NCBI GenBank assembly: GCA_037447655.1
Contig: JBBHKE010001307.1
Span: 76,164 to 140,163 of the forward strand
Origin: Zygnema cylindricum
Taxonomy: Eukaryota > Streptophyta > Zygnematophyceae > Zygnematales > Zygnemataceae
Length of the DNA stretch: 64,000 bases
Direction of reading: 5' to 3'
Positions 32,324 through 42,829 of this stretch are shown in pieces. The notes below the pieces were generated by a model. The model made no database searches and was not told the DNA's origin. It worked only from the letters and a program-made list of their open reading frames with translations. The position numbers were made by a program, and so were the translations under genes. The number at the start of each line of letters is the position of its first letter. Position 1 is the first letter of the stretch.

Positions 32324-33353
32324 TGTAACGCTGAGACCTCCATAGGACCTCAGAGTAGGCAGCTCACACAAAGCCTCTAGGATAACCCTGACCCCTTTGT
32401 GTTTCAGCAAAATAACTGCCACCCTGGCAGACAAAAAGTCTGACCACCTTCACCCCTGTAAAGGCAAGACTCCCCTGAGTCTATAGCAAAAAGAATCTCT
32501 GAATTTTGCTCCCCTGAGCAGTAAGTTATGAAGGGTCAAAGTTGACCTTTTGTACAGAAGCTCGCTGGGAGAGAGGGTCCAATCTATCAAATTTTTCTAA
32601 GTCCTATCTCTCTCTAAACTCCATCTACTGAAGTACGGCACCAATCATAATAGTGTATCGTACATAAGGTACAAGTGCCGATGTACTTTATGTACGGAAA
32701 TTGTACGACATGGCCAACAAGTCGACACATGCCATTTTTGGATTCGTTCTTGGAATCCCAGGAGATGTCGCAATCCAATGTGATTTTGCCACGTGGCAAT
32801 TGACGTGACGTCAACCGCAAACCGCCGAAAACCTATTCCACGATCTCGGCATGCTTTGTGGCCGTCCGATTAAGCCGGATTACAATCGTGACCGTCATAA
32901 ATACTTCCGCAGTATTTGTTTCGCTTTCTAAACAAAATGCGCAGTATTCGTTTCGGATGTTTCGTACGCCGTACTTTACAAACTGTGTCTATGTTTAAAG
33001 ATCCGTTAAATGAAATAGACTACATGTTAACATTTAAATACCTATCAAACTATATATCTACAAGCATGATGGCAGACTAAATGGCTAAGGCTACAGGCTA
33101 AGTTGACGGGCGGTAGGTACCAGGTTCAAACCGTAGGTCCGTCAATTTACATTTTGGTAAATCTACCAAAATCTATAACCCGTAACTCTATCTCTAATCA
33201 GCATAGGCAGCCATGGCTCTAGCTCCCTCTTTAACCTTCAGTGACTACGACAAGTGTGGGAGCTGAAGAGAGAAGTTAGAGGCAGACTGCCTTGGCTTCT
33301 TTTCTGCATTTTGCAAAACCTAGAAAATACTAAAATAACCTTTTATTTCTACA
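32324..33353 (-). repeat. 3' LTR of copia C1
   Basis: Left copy of the 1,030-bp LTR. In element orientation it starts TGTAGAAATAAAAGG at 33353 and ends GTTACA at 32324. An antisense tRNA-like segment lies at 33071-33144. Confidence 0.97.
33071..33144 (+). other. tRNA-like segment in the 3' LTR of C1, antisense to the element
   Basis: The 74-nt segment has an A-box-like TGGCTAAGG...ACAGG and a B-box GGTTCAAACC. The ends GGCAGAC and GTCCGTC pair at six of seven positions (one wobble, one mismatch), as in an acceptor stem. The T-stem CCAGG pairs imperfectly. The anticodon and D arms are not convincing, so it is not a functional tRNA. The other LTR carries it at 38453-38526 with B-box GGTTCAAACCC. 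Confidence 0.6.
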
Positions 33354-33366
33354 CTCCCCTTATTTT

Positions 33367-36300
33367 CTAGTCACTCTTTATTTTAAGACCACACTTCTTC
33401 TGGCAGAAAATTAGTTTAGGGGAAAGAACAGGTTTGGTCATCATATCAGCTACCATTTCACTATCTGGTTTATACTCCAAACTGATTATCTTGTTTTCTA
33501 CTTTCTCCCTAACAAAGCTAAGCCTAATGTCCATGTGTTTGGCTTTAAAGTGATGTTTAGGATTGGCAGAAATGGCAATGGCAGCCTGATTATCACAAAA
33601 CACTTTTTGGACACCACTCTTAAGTTGACCAAGCTCACCAAGCAAAGACTTGACCCACATTAATTCTTTTACAGCAGAGCAAGAAGCCATGTACTCAGCC
33701 TCCATGGTGGACTGAGCAATGACCTTTTGCTGCTTGCTGCTCCAGCAGCAAGCCCCATCACCCACATACAATACATATCCAGATGTGCATCTCCTCATAG
33801 GAGCATCCCCATAGCTGGCATCACTCCAAGTGGTGATATCAGTATTTTTCCCACCCAAATGCAACCATAGATCCCTAGTTCCTATGAGATATCTAAGGAC
33901 TCTCTTAGCTGCCTCCCAATCTTTCTTAGTGGGAGCATTCAGACTCCTACTTAGTACTCCTACAGCTGCGGCTATGTCCGGACGGGTACAATTCATAAAA
34001 TATATTAGGCTGCCCACTACTTGTCTATAAGGGATGGTCTGTATAAATCTTTTCTCTTCCAGGCTTACCTCATCATCTAAGATTATAACTCCCTCTTCCT
34101 CACTCCCCTCACTTCCCTTCTTCAAATCCATAGGAGTGGTACAACTATTAGCCTTGTCCATTTGGAATTTTTCTAACATGTTTCCAATGGCCCCTTTTTG
34201 AGTTAATCTGATTATCTTTCTCTCTCTGTCCCTTTCTACCCGAATTCCCAAAATATACCTTGCTTCTCCCATATCCTTCATCTCAAATCTTCCTTTTAAA
34301 TCATTTTTCAACTTATTTATTTTATCCATAGATTTACTTAAAACAAGCAAATCATCGACATAAATTGCAATAAAAATAATTCCTTCCTCATCTTCAAACA
34401 AATATATAGAGTGATCTGAGCTGATCCGAATATATCCCAAACCTGTAAGAAACTCATCGAGTTTCTTGTTCCATTGCCGGGGCGCGTGTTTCAGCCCATA
34501 CAAAGATTTGATCAATCGGCATACCTTGCTTTCCTCCCCTTGCTCCACAAATCCTTCGGGCTGTCGCATAAAAATTTCCTCTTCCAACTCTCCATGTAGG
34601 AAGGCCGTCTTGATGTCTATCTGATGCACTTTCATGTCTTATGCTGCCGCCATACTGAGAAGTATCCGAACCGAAGGAAACCTAACGACCGGAGCAAAAG
34701 TCTCCTCGTAGTCAATTCCCTCTTTCTGGGTAAATCCCTTCGCCACTAACCGAGCCTTGTAACGCTCAATGGTGTTATCCGGGTTGAGTTTCAGCTTAAA
34801 TACCCACTTACACCCAATTGGCTTCCTGTCAAGAGGACAGTCCACCAATTCCCATGTATCGGCCGCCATAATTGAGGCCATCTCCTCATTTATGGCTGTT
34901 TTCCACCCGTTTCTTTCAGGACAAGTCATTGCCTCATTATAAGTTTGAGGTTTATCGGGGTGAGACAGTTTGGTTACTTTATTGTTAACTTGTCTCTCTT
35001 GCAGTCTTTTGCTGCTTCTTCTTCCTCCCTCAAACTCGGTTGCCGGAATAGATGGTTCTCTTGGATTTTTCCGAACAGTTTCTACTTCTCCCCTATCCCT
35101 TGATTCCGGGTTGATTTCCACCACGTGTTCCGCTTCGGTTGGAGTTAATACAAGGGGTTCCACATTTGGGTCCTTCTCGATCTGATCCATATCTGCAAGA
35201 TCATCATCTTCTTGAAATCCTGGATAGTTAGGAAGCTCAAAGTCATCAGAATTTTCTGACTCAAATCTGATCTTGACTGTCTTTGTATGCTTAAAGAGAT
35301 CAATAGATTTTCCTTCATCCATAACCACTAGATGCTTCACTAGAATAATATCCTCTCTTTGGAGATCATAGACTCTATATCCTTTTACATCTTCATCATA
35401 TCCTAGTAGATATCCTGGTTTTCCTTTTGGGTCTAACTTCCAGTTTGACCGATCTGTGTCTAAACTGAACACTTGACTACCGAAAACCTTTAAGTGTGAA
35501 ACATCAGGTTTTCGGCCTGTCCATCTCTCATAAGGTGTTTGGCCTTTTACTGCTGAAGTAAGAACTCTATTTTTGAGATAATTTGCACAGTTCATTGCTT
35601 CGGCCCAAAACTTCTTTTGTATCTTCTTATCAGACAGCATACTCCTAGCACTATCACTCAATGTTCTATTTAATCTTTCAGCTACACCATTCTGCTCAAG
35701 ATTTTCAGGAACTGTCTTTTGGTGTTGCACTCCATCTTCTCTCAAAAAATCCTCAAACTGGTTAGAGGTATACTCTCCACCATTGTCACTCCTTACTCTC
35801 TTGATTGAGGTTTCATGGAGATTTTCACTCCATGCTTTATATTGTTTAAAACATTCTTGAGCCTCTGACTTATTTTTCAAAAAATACACTCTGGAATACC
35901 GAGACCAATCATCGGTGATAGTCATCATAAATCTCTTCCCCCCGGGTGATGGCACTCTGGCCGGCCCCCAAATATCTGTGTGTACTAAATCTAGAATCTT
36001 TTCTCCCTTATAGGTGGCAGTTTTTGGGAAGGGCAACCTGTGTGCTTTACCTTGAGCACATCCACTACAATCACTTAGATTCTCACTTTCACCGAACTGA
36101 ATCCCTTCCACTACTCCCATCTTTTTCATCTCTCTTAACTTATCTAGATTCACATGCCCAAGCCTCTTATGCCACAACATTATATCATGAACACCAGTAT
36201 AATAAAGTTTCTTCTTTTCATTGCTTAAAATCAGCCTAAACATCCCTTGGCTACCTTTTTCAGCTGTGAAATAAACTTCCTCCTCAAAGCTAGCAGTAAA

Positions 36301-37701
36301 GACTCCTTTCCTAGTGCTAGTATCAAAACCCTTATCATCTAAAACAGACGTAGAGATGAGTTTTTTGTTCAGCTCCGGAATAAACAACACATCGGAGAAT
36401 GTAACTATAGATGTCTTTCCTTCTATTAACACTTTTAGATCTACCGATCCTACAAGAGTAGTAGTGACTATCCTCCCATCCCCGTACTCTATCTCTACGG
36501 TGGGAATCTTTCGTATCTTAGTGAACAGGTGTTTATCTTTACACATGTGCATGAATGCTCCTGAATCTACAATCCAGCTTGCTTCACCTTTCAATCCACC
36601 GAAAGCACATTTCTGTTTTCGTGGAATTTCGACCTCGTTTTTCGTTTCCAACTCCTCATCGAATAGGAGTTCATCGTCCTCGTCCTCAGATTCCGCCTCA
36701 TGTACCTGCGTCACAAGGGCCTTTATCTTTCCTCTCGCGGGTCCACCAGTCTGCCCCTCCTTTAACCGCAGCTCGGTTAACTTAGTGCATTCAGCCATAT
36801 AGTGCCCGGGTTTCTTACAAAAATGGCATAGTCCCTTAGGAGTCCTTGGTCCAAACTTCTCGGTCTGATTTTTCTGCCCCTCCCCTCGATAATTTCCAAC
36901 CTGTTTTTTGGAATCATTGTTTCGCCAATCAGTCCCGGCTGCTAAAGCTTGTCCACTCTTTCCTCCCCTTCGGATCTCAATTGTATTCTCGCGAACGAGA
37001 ATCATCCCTACCACTGAATTCCAAATCCACCTTGAGTCCGCCAACTCTTGCACACGGTTGACTATGTTCTCGAACTCCTCGGGTAACTTCATCAGTAAAC
37101 AGTTAACCTTTTCCTTTTCACTAAATACTTTTCCAGCACTTTCTAGTTCCATGAAAAGTGTAGCAAACTCATTGCAAAAATCCAACATCTTCCCCCCTTT
37201 GTATACATACTCCTTAATTTTCTGATCAGCCAACTGTTGTTGTTGAATCCTACCACTTTGATACATCTCTATGAGAGCCATCCAAAGATCGGATGCCCTC
37301 TCTACTTGCAAATGGGGAGATGCAAGCCCTTGAGTAAGATGGCGGAGGATGAAGTGCTTAGCCGCCATATTGTTGTAGTCCCACGTATCGATATCATTCT
37401 CCTCGTTCCTTGAAATAGGTGACATGAATGCTGAACCGGCTGCTATTGGTGTGACCGTCTCCTTCTCCTTGCCTTTGTCCACCACCTCTCATTCCTTTGT
37501 CTCCTCCGTTGAAGATGAATCTGCATCTCTAGTGAATTTTCCTCCTGTAAACCCCGGAGGTATCCCAAGACTGGATGGACGCCTCACCCGTCCACTCACT
37601 ATTCCCCAAAACCGTTTCTCACATAGAGCTCCTGTCATCATACTTTCCCAGTATATGAAGCCAACTCCATTGAATATGGGCACCCTAGATGTTGGGCCCA
37701 T
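33367..37701 (-). pseudogene. Copia C1 gag-pol polyprotein with two nonsense codons
   Basis: The frame opens at ATG 37701 (MGPTSRVPIFNG, copia-type gag start) and continues in one frame to 33367, about 1,440 codons. It is broken only by TGA at 37491-37489 (GGA in relatives) and TAA at 34641-34639 (GAA in relatives). In order: gag with helical repeat domain; zinc knuckle CHFCKKPGHYMAEC; aspartic protease WIVDSGAFMHMC; integrase zinc part (WHKRLGHVN...CSGC) and D-D-E core (HTDIWGP, RSDNGGEYTS, NGVAERLNRT); reverse transcriptase with YVDDLLVL; RNase H (DASYGDA, CDNQAAIAI). All catalytic residues are present. Integrase before RT defines Ty1/copia. An in-frame ATG at 37725 inside the LTR is an alternative start. 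Confidence 0.95.
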
Positions 37702-37705
37702 AACC
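37691..37705 (-). other. Primer-binding site of copia C1, initiator tRNA-Met anticodon type
   Basis: Read on the minus strand, the bases right after the LTR are GGTTATGGGCCCAAC. The first 13 are the exact complement of the plant initiator tRNA-Met anticodon stem-loop (TGGGCCCATAACC). The usual 3'-end site (TGGTATCAGAGC) is absent. The ATG at 37701-37699 is in frame with gag. Confidence 0.85.
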
Positions 37706-38735
37706 TGTAACTCTGAGACCTCCATAGGACCTCAGAGTAGGCAGCTCACACGAAGCCTCTAGGATAACCCTGACCCCTTTGTGTTTCAGCAAAATAACTG
37801 CCACCCTGGCAAACAAAAAGTCTGACCACCTTCACCCCTGTAAAGGCAAGACTCCCTTGAGTCTATAGCAAAAAGAATCTTTGAATTTTGCTCCCCTGAG
37901 CAGTAAGTTATGAAGGGTCAAAGTTGACCTTTTGTACAGAAGCTCTCTGGGAGAGAGGGTCCAATCTATCAAATTTTTCTAAGTCCTATCTCTCTCTAAA
38001 CTCTATCTACTGAAGTACGGCACCAATCATAATAGTGTATCGTACATAAGGTACAAGTGCCGATGTACTTTATGTACGGAATTTGTACGACATGGCCAAC
38101 AAGTCGACACATGCCATTTTTGGATTCGTTCCTGGAATCCCCGCAGATGTCGCAATCCAATGTGATTTTGCCACGTGGCAATTGACGTGACGTCAACCGC
38201 AAACCGCCGAAAACCTATTCCACGATCTCGGCATGCTTCTTGGCCGTCCGATTAAGCCGGATTACAATCGTGACCGTCATAAATACTTCCGCAGTATTTG
38301 TTTCGCTTTCTAAACAAAATGCGCAGTATTCGTTTCGGATGTTTCGTACGCCGTACTTTACAAACTGTGTCTATGTTTAAAGATCCGTTAAATGAAATAG
38401 ACTACATGTTAACATTTAAATACCTATCAAACTATATATCTACAAGCATGATGGCAGACTAAATGGCTAAGGCTACAGGCTAAGTTGACGGGCGGTAGGT
38501 ACCAGGTTCAAACCCTAGGTCCGTCAATTTACATTTTGGTAAATCTACCAAAATCTATAACCCGTAACTCTATCTCTAATCAGCATAGGCAGCCATGGCT
38601 CTAGCTCCCTCTTTAACCTTCAGTGACTACGACAAGTGTGGGAGCTGAAGAGAGAAGTTAGAGGCAGACTGCCTCGGCTTCTTTTCTGCATTTTGCAAAA
38701 CCTAGAAAATACTAAAATAACCTTTTATTTCTACA
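37706..38735 (-). repeat. 5' LTR of copia C1
   Basis: Right copy of the 1,030-bp LTR, adjoining the primer site. It would hold the promoter of the element. The antisense tRNA-like segment is at 38453-38526. Confidence 0.97.
38453..38526 (+). other. tRNA-like segment in the 5' LTR of C1, antisense to the element
   Basis: Second copy of the 74-nt segment. The T-arm here is CCAGG TTCAAAC CCTAG (four of five pairs). One base differs from the other LTR copy, which lies inside the B-box side of the T-arm. Confidence 0.6.
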
Positions 38736-38740
38736 AGTAT

Positions 38741-40446
38741 CCGAACCAAGGGGGCAACCAAACACACGAATGCCATCGTATGGAGAAGGGGTTTGAAAAC
38801 CAGGAGGGGTAGTAAACGAAAGTGGAATATCTTGAGGAGACCAAATAACACACTTCGACGCCTGAACTGAAAGGTCAGTTCGGCTAAACGTTGCCTGAAA
38901 AAATCATATGCCAACACGACTTGTTCTCTCGGCCCAATAATGTGCGTATCATTTGCGACCGAAGGGAAAAGGCAAGAAGGGAAGGCGGCTGCGGAGGCAC
39001 GAAGGGCCCGGTAATGGGCAAGGGCGAACAAAGGTCTGCCGAGAGGGTCACCTTGGTGAGTGCCACTAGCAGAGGAGAAAGGAATAAGATCACCATCGAC
39101 CGAGAATGAAAGGTTGCTTGTCAAAGAACAGAAAGCCCTCACTAAGGGGAATAATTGGACAATCGGAGATGGAGCCGCCATAAGCTTTGAAAACTCACGT
39201 TCCAATCCACCGTATTAAATGCATTAGAAACGTCGACTTGAAGGACCAACCAATCCGGATGTACATCCAACAAAGCTCGAATCCCGTGGACCACGGCCTC
39301 ATAACCCCCTCTCGTGGCCACTCCAAACTGATGAGGAGAGAAATAATCATGGAAAGCTGGTTGGAGTTGGAGACATATCGCACGAGCCACCAATCTATAT
39401 AAAACCTCTCCCACGGCGATAGGGCAAATCCCACCATTAGGTTTGGTGACTGCCACAAGGCGGGACGCAGTGAGAAGATCACAAATCCGAAGGGGAACAT
39501 CCCCACTAGCAATAAGGGATTATACTCGAAAAAACCCATCGAACCCCAGGGCACCCGATTCAGGGGGCAAAACATCACGAAACAACTCATATACTGTGCC
39601 CGCGGGGCCCCCCGCTGAAAGGTGAGGAGAAGAGCTAAGAGCCTTAATGAAAACCTCCCGATCCAAAGTAAAAATCTTAGAAGGCTCAAAGGTGTGGATG
39701 GAAAAGGGTAAAGGGGAAGGGGTAGGGGGGTGGAGAGCTTGAAGGATCTCAATAGTAGAAGAAGATCCGGGGGCAGAGGTGAATGGTTGTAAGGCTCGAA
39801 CTGCTCGAGAAAGCTCACCAACTCGGCCTAAGTGAATTGCTCGACGATAAGAGGCCGGGACATCCGATGGCCTAGGTGGTCGACATGGTATGAAAGAGGT
39901 GCTCGATACCCGATCCTTATGCTCGGCGTGGAGGAACTTCCTGTCACCACGAAGGAATCGGCAACAACGCGCCATTGTTTCTCTAGCCCTACTGCCCCCT
40001 CCACGACCTGGAAGGACTAGCACCCAGAGAGAGAACATAAGAAGCAGGTGCCAAGGAGCAATGTCCGCCGGGTTTGAAGAAATGTGGGACAAGGGGAGGT
40101 GGAGGGCATCTTGTACTATTGTCCTGACGGCCATAGGAACACGAGTGTACAATCGCGGGCGAGGGGCTCCCAAATCATAAGCTCCCAAAACATCTAACTC
40201 ACGTACGAAATTCCAATCCTCATTTGTGGGGCCGGACGGGAGTGTGGTCGACAATGATTGAGGAGAGGTGATAGACAAAAGACTACCCAGGGTTATGCAA
40301 TGTGGACAACTCCGTGTATGAAGGGAAATGCCGGCCCTAGCGGCAAAAAGGTTGTGACACCCAGGACATTCCAAACGCCTCGAAGGTTTACGAGGTTTGG
40401 GTGGAGGTGGGGGAGGGACAAAGGAATAAGAAGGGCTTCCGAACAT
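38741..40446 (-). pseudogene. LINE 5' half: zinc finger and reverse transcriptase
   Basis: The frame from 40446 starts MFGSPSYSF, then a proline run and a C2HC-type finger (CPGC...H....C). The RT part reads MAVTKPNGGICPIAVGEVLYR (motif region 1-2), then DWLVLQVDVSNAFNTV (catalytic region A, D present), then ASGTHQGDPLGRPLFALAHY (region B). Region C reads VANDTHIIG where FADDTHIIG is expected, so the YxDD-like catalytic box is mutated. At least two frameshifts lie between 39520 and 38860. The part ends at the copia target site. Confidence 0.82.
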
Positions 40447-41007
40447 GGTTTATAAGTCAAAGAAGACATGGGAATTGGGAGGGTGAGAGGAAGAGAAAGC
40501 GTGGGAGAGGAAAAGGAACCATGTGGGATGGATGGGGAAATTGGTAGGGGCCAGAATGTAACATAAAGTTTGATGCCGAAAAAGAAGGGGGCGCGGGGAG
40601 TGGGGAATGGGGGGGGGGGGAGTGGGGAAGGGGGGGGGGGGGGTGTGGGAAAGAGAGGGTTCAAGAATCGGTTTTGGGTGTGTTAGTGGTATAGGGGAGG
40701 GGTGGGGGGGGGGGGGGGGGGGGGGGGGAGGGGGGCAGGGGGGAGAGGGTAAAGAAATGTTTGTTTGTTTGTTTGTTTGTTTTTTTTTTTATATATATTA
40801 ATATTTTTTGTTTTTTTTTTTTGTTTTTTTTTCCGTGTGATTCTGTATGTGTTTTTGTGTGCGCGTTTGTTGTGATTTTTGGAACTCGCTATATAGAAGG
40901 ATGGAGAATCAAGCGATTCACGAGTAGAGCAAAGGAGCTAGTGATGACATAGGGGGGTCACACCTGTGGTTTCGCCAATGTGCGTGCTCTTGGCGGCGGC
41001 CACAGGC
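40447..41007. repeat. Low-complexity stretch upstream of the LINE (poly-G, GTTT, poly-T)
   Basis: G-rich runs (about 40600-40745, with over 20 consecutive G) pass into GTTT repeats and T-rich DNA (40757-40850). Frames across it are artefacts. It may be part of the LINE 5' UTR. Confidence 0.7.
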
Positions 41008-41262
41008 TAGATCCGGAGGTACATGGTTACCGGGAGGATGTTCTATCGCGTAGTGTAAGAGGAAAAGCGGAAATAGGCCAGATCCGGAGGTACGTGGTTA
41101 CCGGGAGGAGGTTTTATCGCGTAGTGTAGGAGGAAAAGCCGAAATAGGCCAGATCTGGAGGTACATGGTTACCGGGAGGATGTTCTGTCGCGTAGTGTAG
41201 GAGGAAAAGTCGAAAGTAGTGTAGGAGGAAAAGCCGAAATAGGCCAGATCCGGAGGTACATG
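41008..41262. repeat. Tandem repeat, about 70-bp unit, four copies
   Basis: Units begin AGATCCGGAGGTACATGG and continue GTTACCGGGAGGATG, then TCGCGTAGTGTAGGAGG and AAAAGCCGAAATAGGCC. Starts are near 41009, 41079, 41149 and 41239; the third unit has an extra partial AAGTAGTGTAGGAGGAAAAG. They lie upstream of the LINE ORF and could be promoter monomers of that element. Confidence 0.75.
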
Positions 41263-42025
41263 AGCAAAACCGAAATTGACAAAGTGATCATGGGAGGAGG
41301 CAAATTAAAAGGAAAGACTGTAAGAAAGAAAGTAACACACAAGCAAGAGCAAGCTAACAAAAGGTGTTGAACCAGTTTCCTCGCCTGGTTCAAGAGAAAC
41401 GCTAGTGGCTTCACCCATTCTTTCCACTTTGTGTTTCACGCCTCACATTTCACCACCGCCCTTATGTTCATTGTAGGGTCGATTTTTGGGGAAGGTCACC
41501 ACGGAAACTAGGGACAGACCTTGTTAAAGAGATTCTAAGGGTCTTAGTTGGAAGGGAATTACGAGTATCTCTCAACCGGGTAATCCCCGTTCTATGGCAA
41601 AATAAAAGTACAAATGTGAGGTTGCAAGAGAAATTAGTTTGTTGATAATCACTAGTTCCAAAAAATTTATGGTCGAAGGAGAGGTCACTATGACCTAGTA
41701 TTAGGTATTGAATTTGAGTAGAGCCTTGAAGGCGTTAGATGAGGGCTATGGAAATCTTAATTGCAAAAATTGCGATGGTAAAGCCACATTTGTACAAAAA
41801 GGGTAAAACTGAAAAAAACATTTAAAGACTATAAAAGCAACAAAAATGTATGCTACGTCTAATATATTAAAACAAACAACACAACACTAACAAACAAAAC
41901 CACAAGTGACAGCCTACAAAGGGAACAAACCCACAGTAGGAGTCTTACCCACAACTTGAACATCTAAGGTCCCAAACCACGAGGGATATTGCATCATATT
42001 AGTAAAGCTTTAGACGAGTACACTT
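41263..42025. other. Spacer between LINE and hAT element
   Basis: AT-rich sequence without a supported gene. It may include remnants of older repeats. Confidence 0.3.
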
Positions 42026-42474
42026 TAGTATAGCACACCGCCAATCGCTATAAGAGTAGAGGAATAAATAGCGTAAAAAAACATTAGTGTTATTAACGCT
42101 AATTGGGAAAAAAAATCAAAAAAAAACATATATACTAATTAATCACTAACTCTAATTTGGGTTTTTTCGAATAATAAATGCCCGCCGTATTGATGTCTAC
42201 ATCAATATTTGTATCCGTACAAAATCTAACAATTCGTACGCCAAAATTTGAATATTCGAGTTTGCGTCTCTTTTCCCAGTGCACATCACATGCGTGCGCA
42301 ACATAGATGTCCTATGCGCATAAAAGGCACGGAGTTAAGTAACAAATACTACTATTTGTACGCATAAAACTATTTTCAGCTTTATAAAATTCGCAGTAAA
42401 ATTCGTATTTTTTTTTATTTACCAAAATTTAATATTATAATATTCAAAACCCTAAAAAACTCAATTGTGCAACA

Positions 42475-42605
42475 AACCAACGACCAGACTGCTTGGTTGC
42501 TAAACCAACGACCAGACTGCCCAACGACCAGACTGCCTCGTCGCTGAACTAGCAACCACTGCTGGTTGCTGAACCAACGACCGGACTGCCTCATCGTTGG
42601 TACAA
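42475..42605. repeat. Tandem repeat of an AACCAACGACCAGACTGCC unit
   Basis: About five imperfect copies of an 18-20-bp unit lie within the hAT element near its left end. Subterminal repeats of this kind can be transposase-binding sites in hAT elements; that role is inference. Confidence 0.6.
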
Positions 42606-42680
42606 CATTGCCTTGTAAAAAATTGTCCACAATAAAATAAACCATGTCCACAATCAAAAATGACAAAGTTCACATTGAAG

Positions 42681-42805
<125 letters not shown>

Positions 42806-42829
42806 TATATATATTTCCCCTATCTCTCT

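Larger units (their letters stand above)
32319..38740 (-). mobile_element. Nearly intact Ty1/copia element C1 with 5-bp target duplication
   Basis: LTRs at 32324-33353 (3' LTR) and 37706-38735 (5' LTR) are both 1,030 bp, begin TG and end CA, and differ at about 15 sites. The flanks are AGTAT (32319-32323 and 38736-38740), a perfect 5-bp target duplication. A polypurine tract AAAATAAGGGGAG ends at the 3' LTR (33366-33354 read minus). The primer site directly follows the 5' LTR (37705-37691 read minus). The internal region encodes one gag-pol frame. The low LTR divergence points to a fairly recent insertion. Confidence 0.97.
30640..40446 (-). mobile_element. R2-like (RLE-type) LINE, split by a copia insertion
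   Basis: One LINE on the minus strand is interrupted by the copia element at 32324-38735. Removing the insertion and one AGTAT copy rejoins the frame: the text before (GIRVFGCPLGSDT) continues after it (FVT then FLDDALQTD). N to C: zinc finger (40446), reverse transcriptase, then a CCHC knuckle and a restriction-like endonuclease. An AATAAA on the minus strand near 30661-30656 marks the likely 3' end. Frameshifts and stops show it is dead. The order matches R2-like LINEs with an RLE endonuclease; the exact clade is open. The 5' UTR may extend to the tandem repeats at 41008-41262. Confidence 0.8.

Noticed and set aside
33071-33144. A genuine tRNA gene
   Set aside because: Size, ends and B-box fit, but the D and anticodon arms do not fold, and the segment is an inherited part of an LTR.
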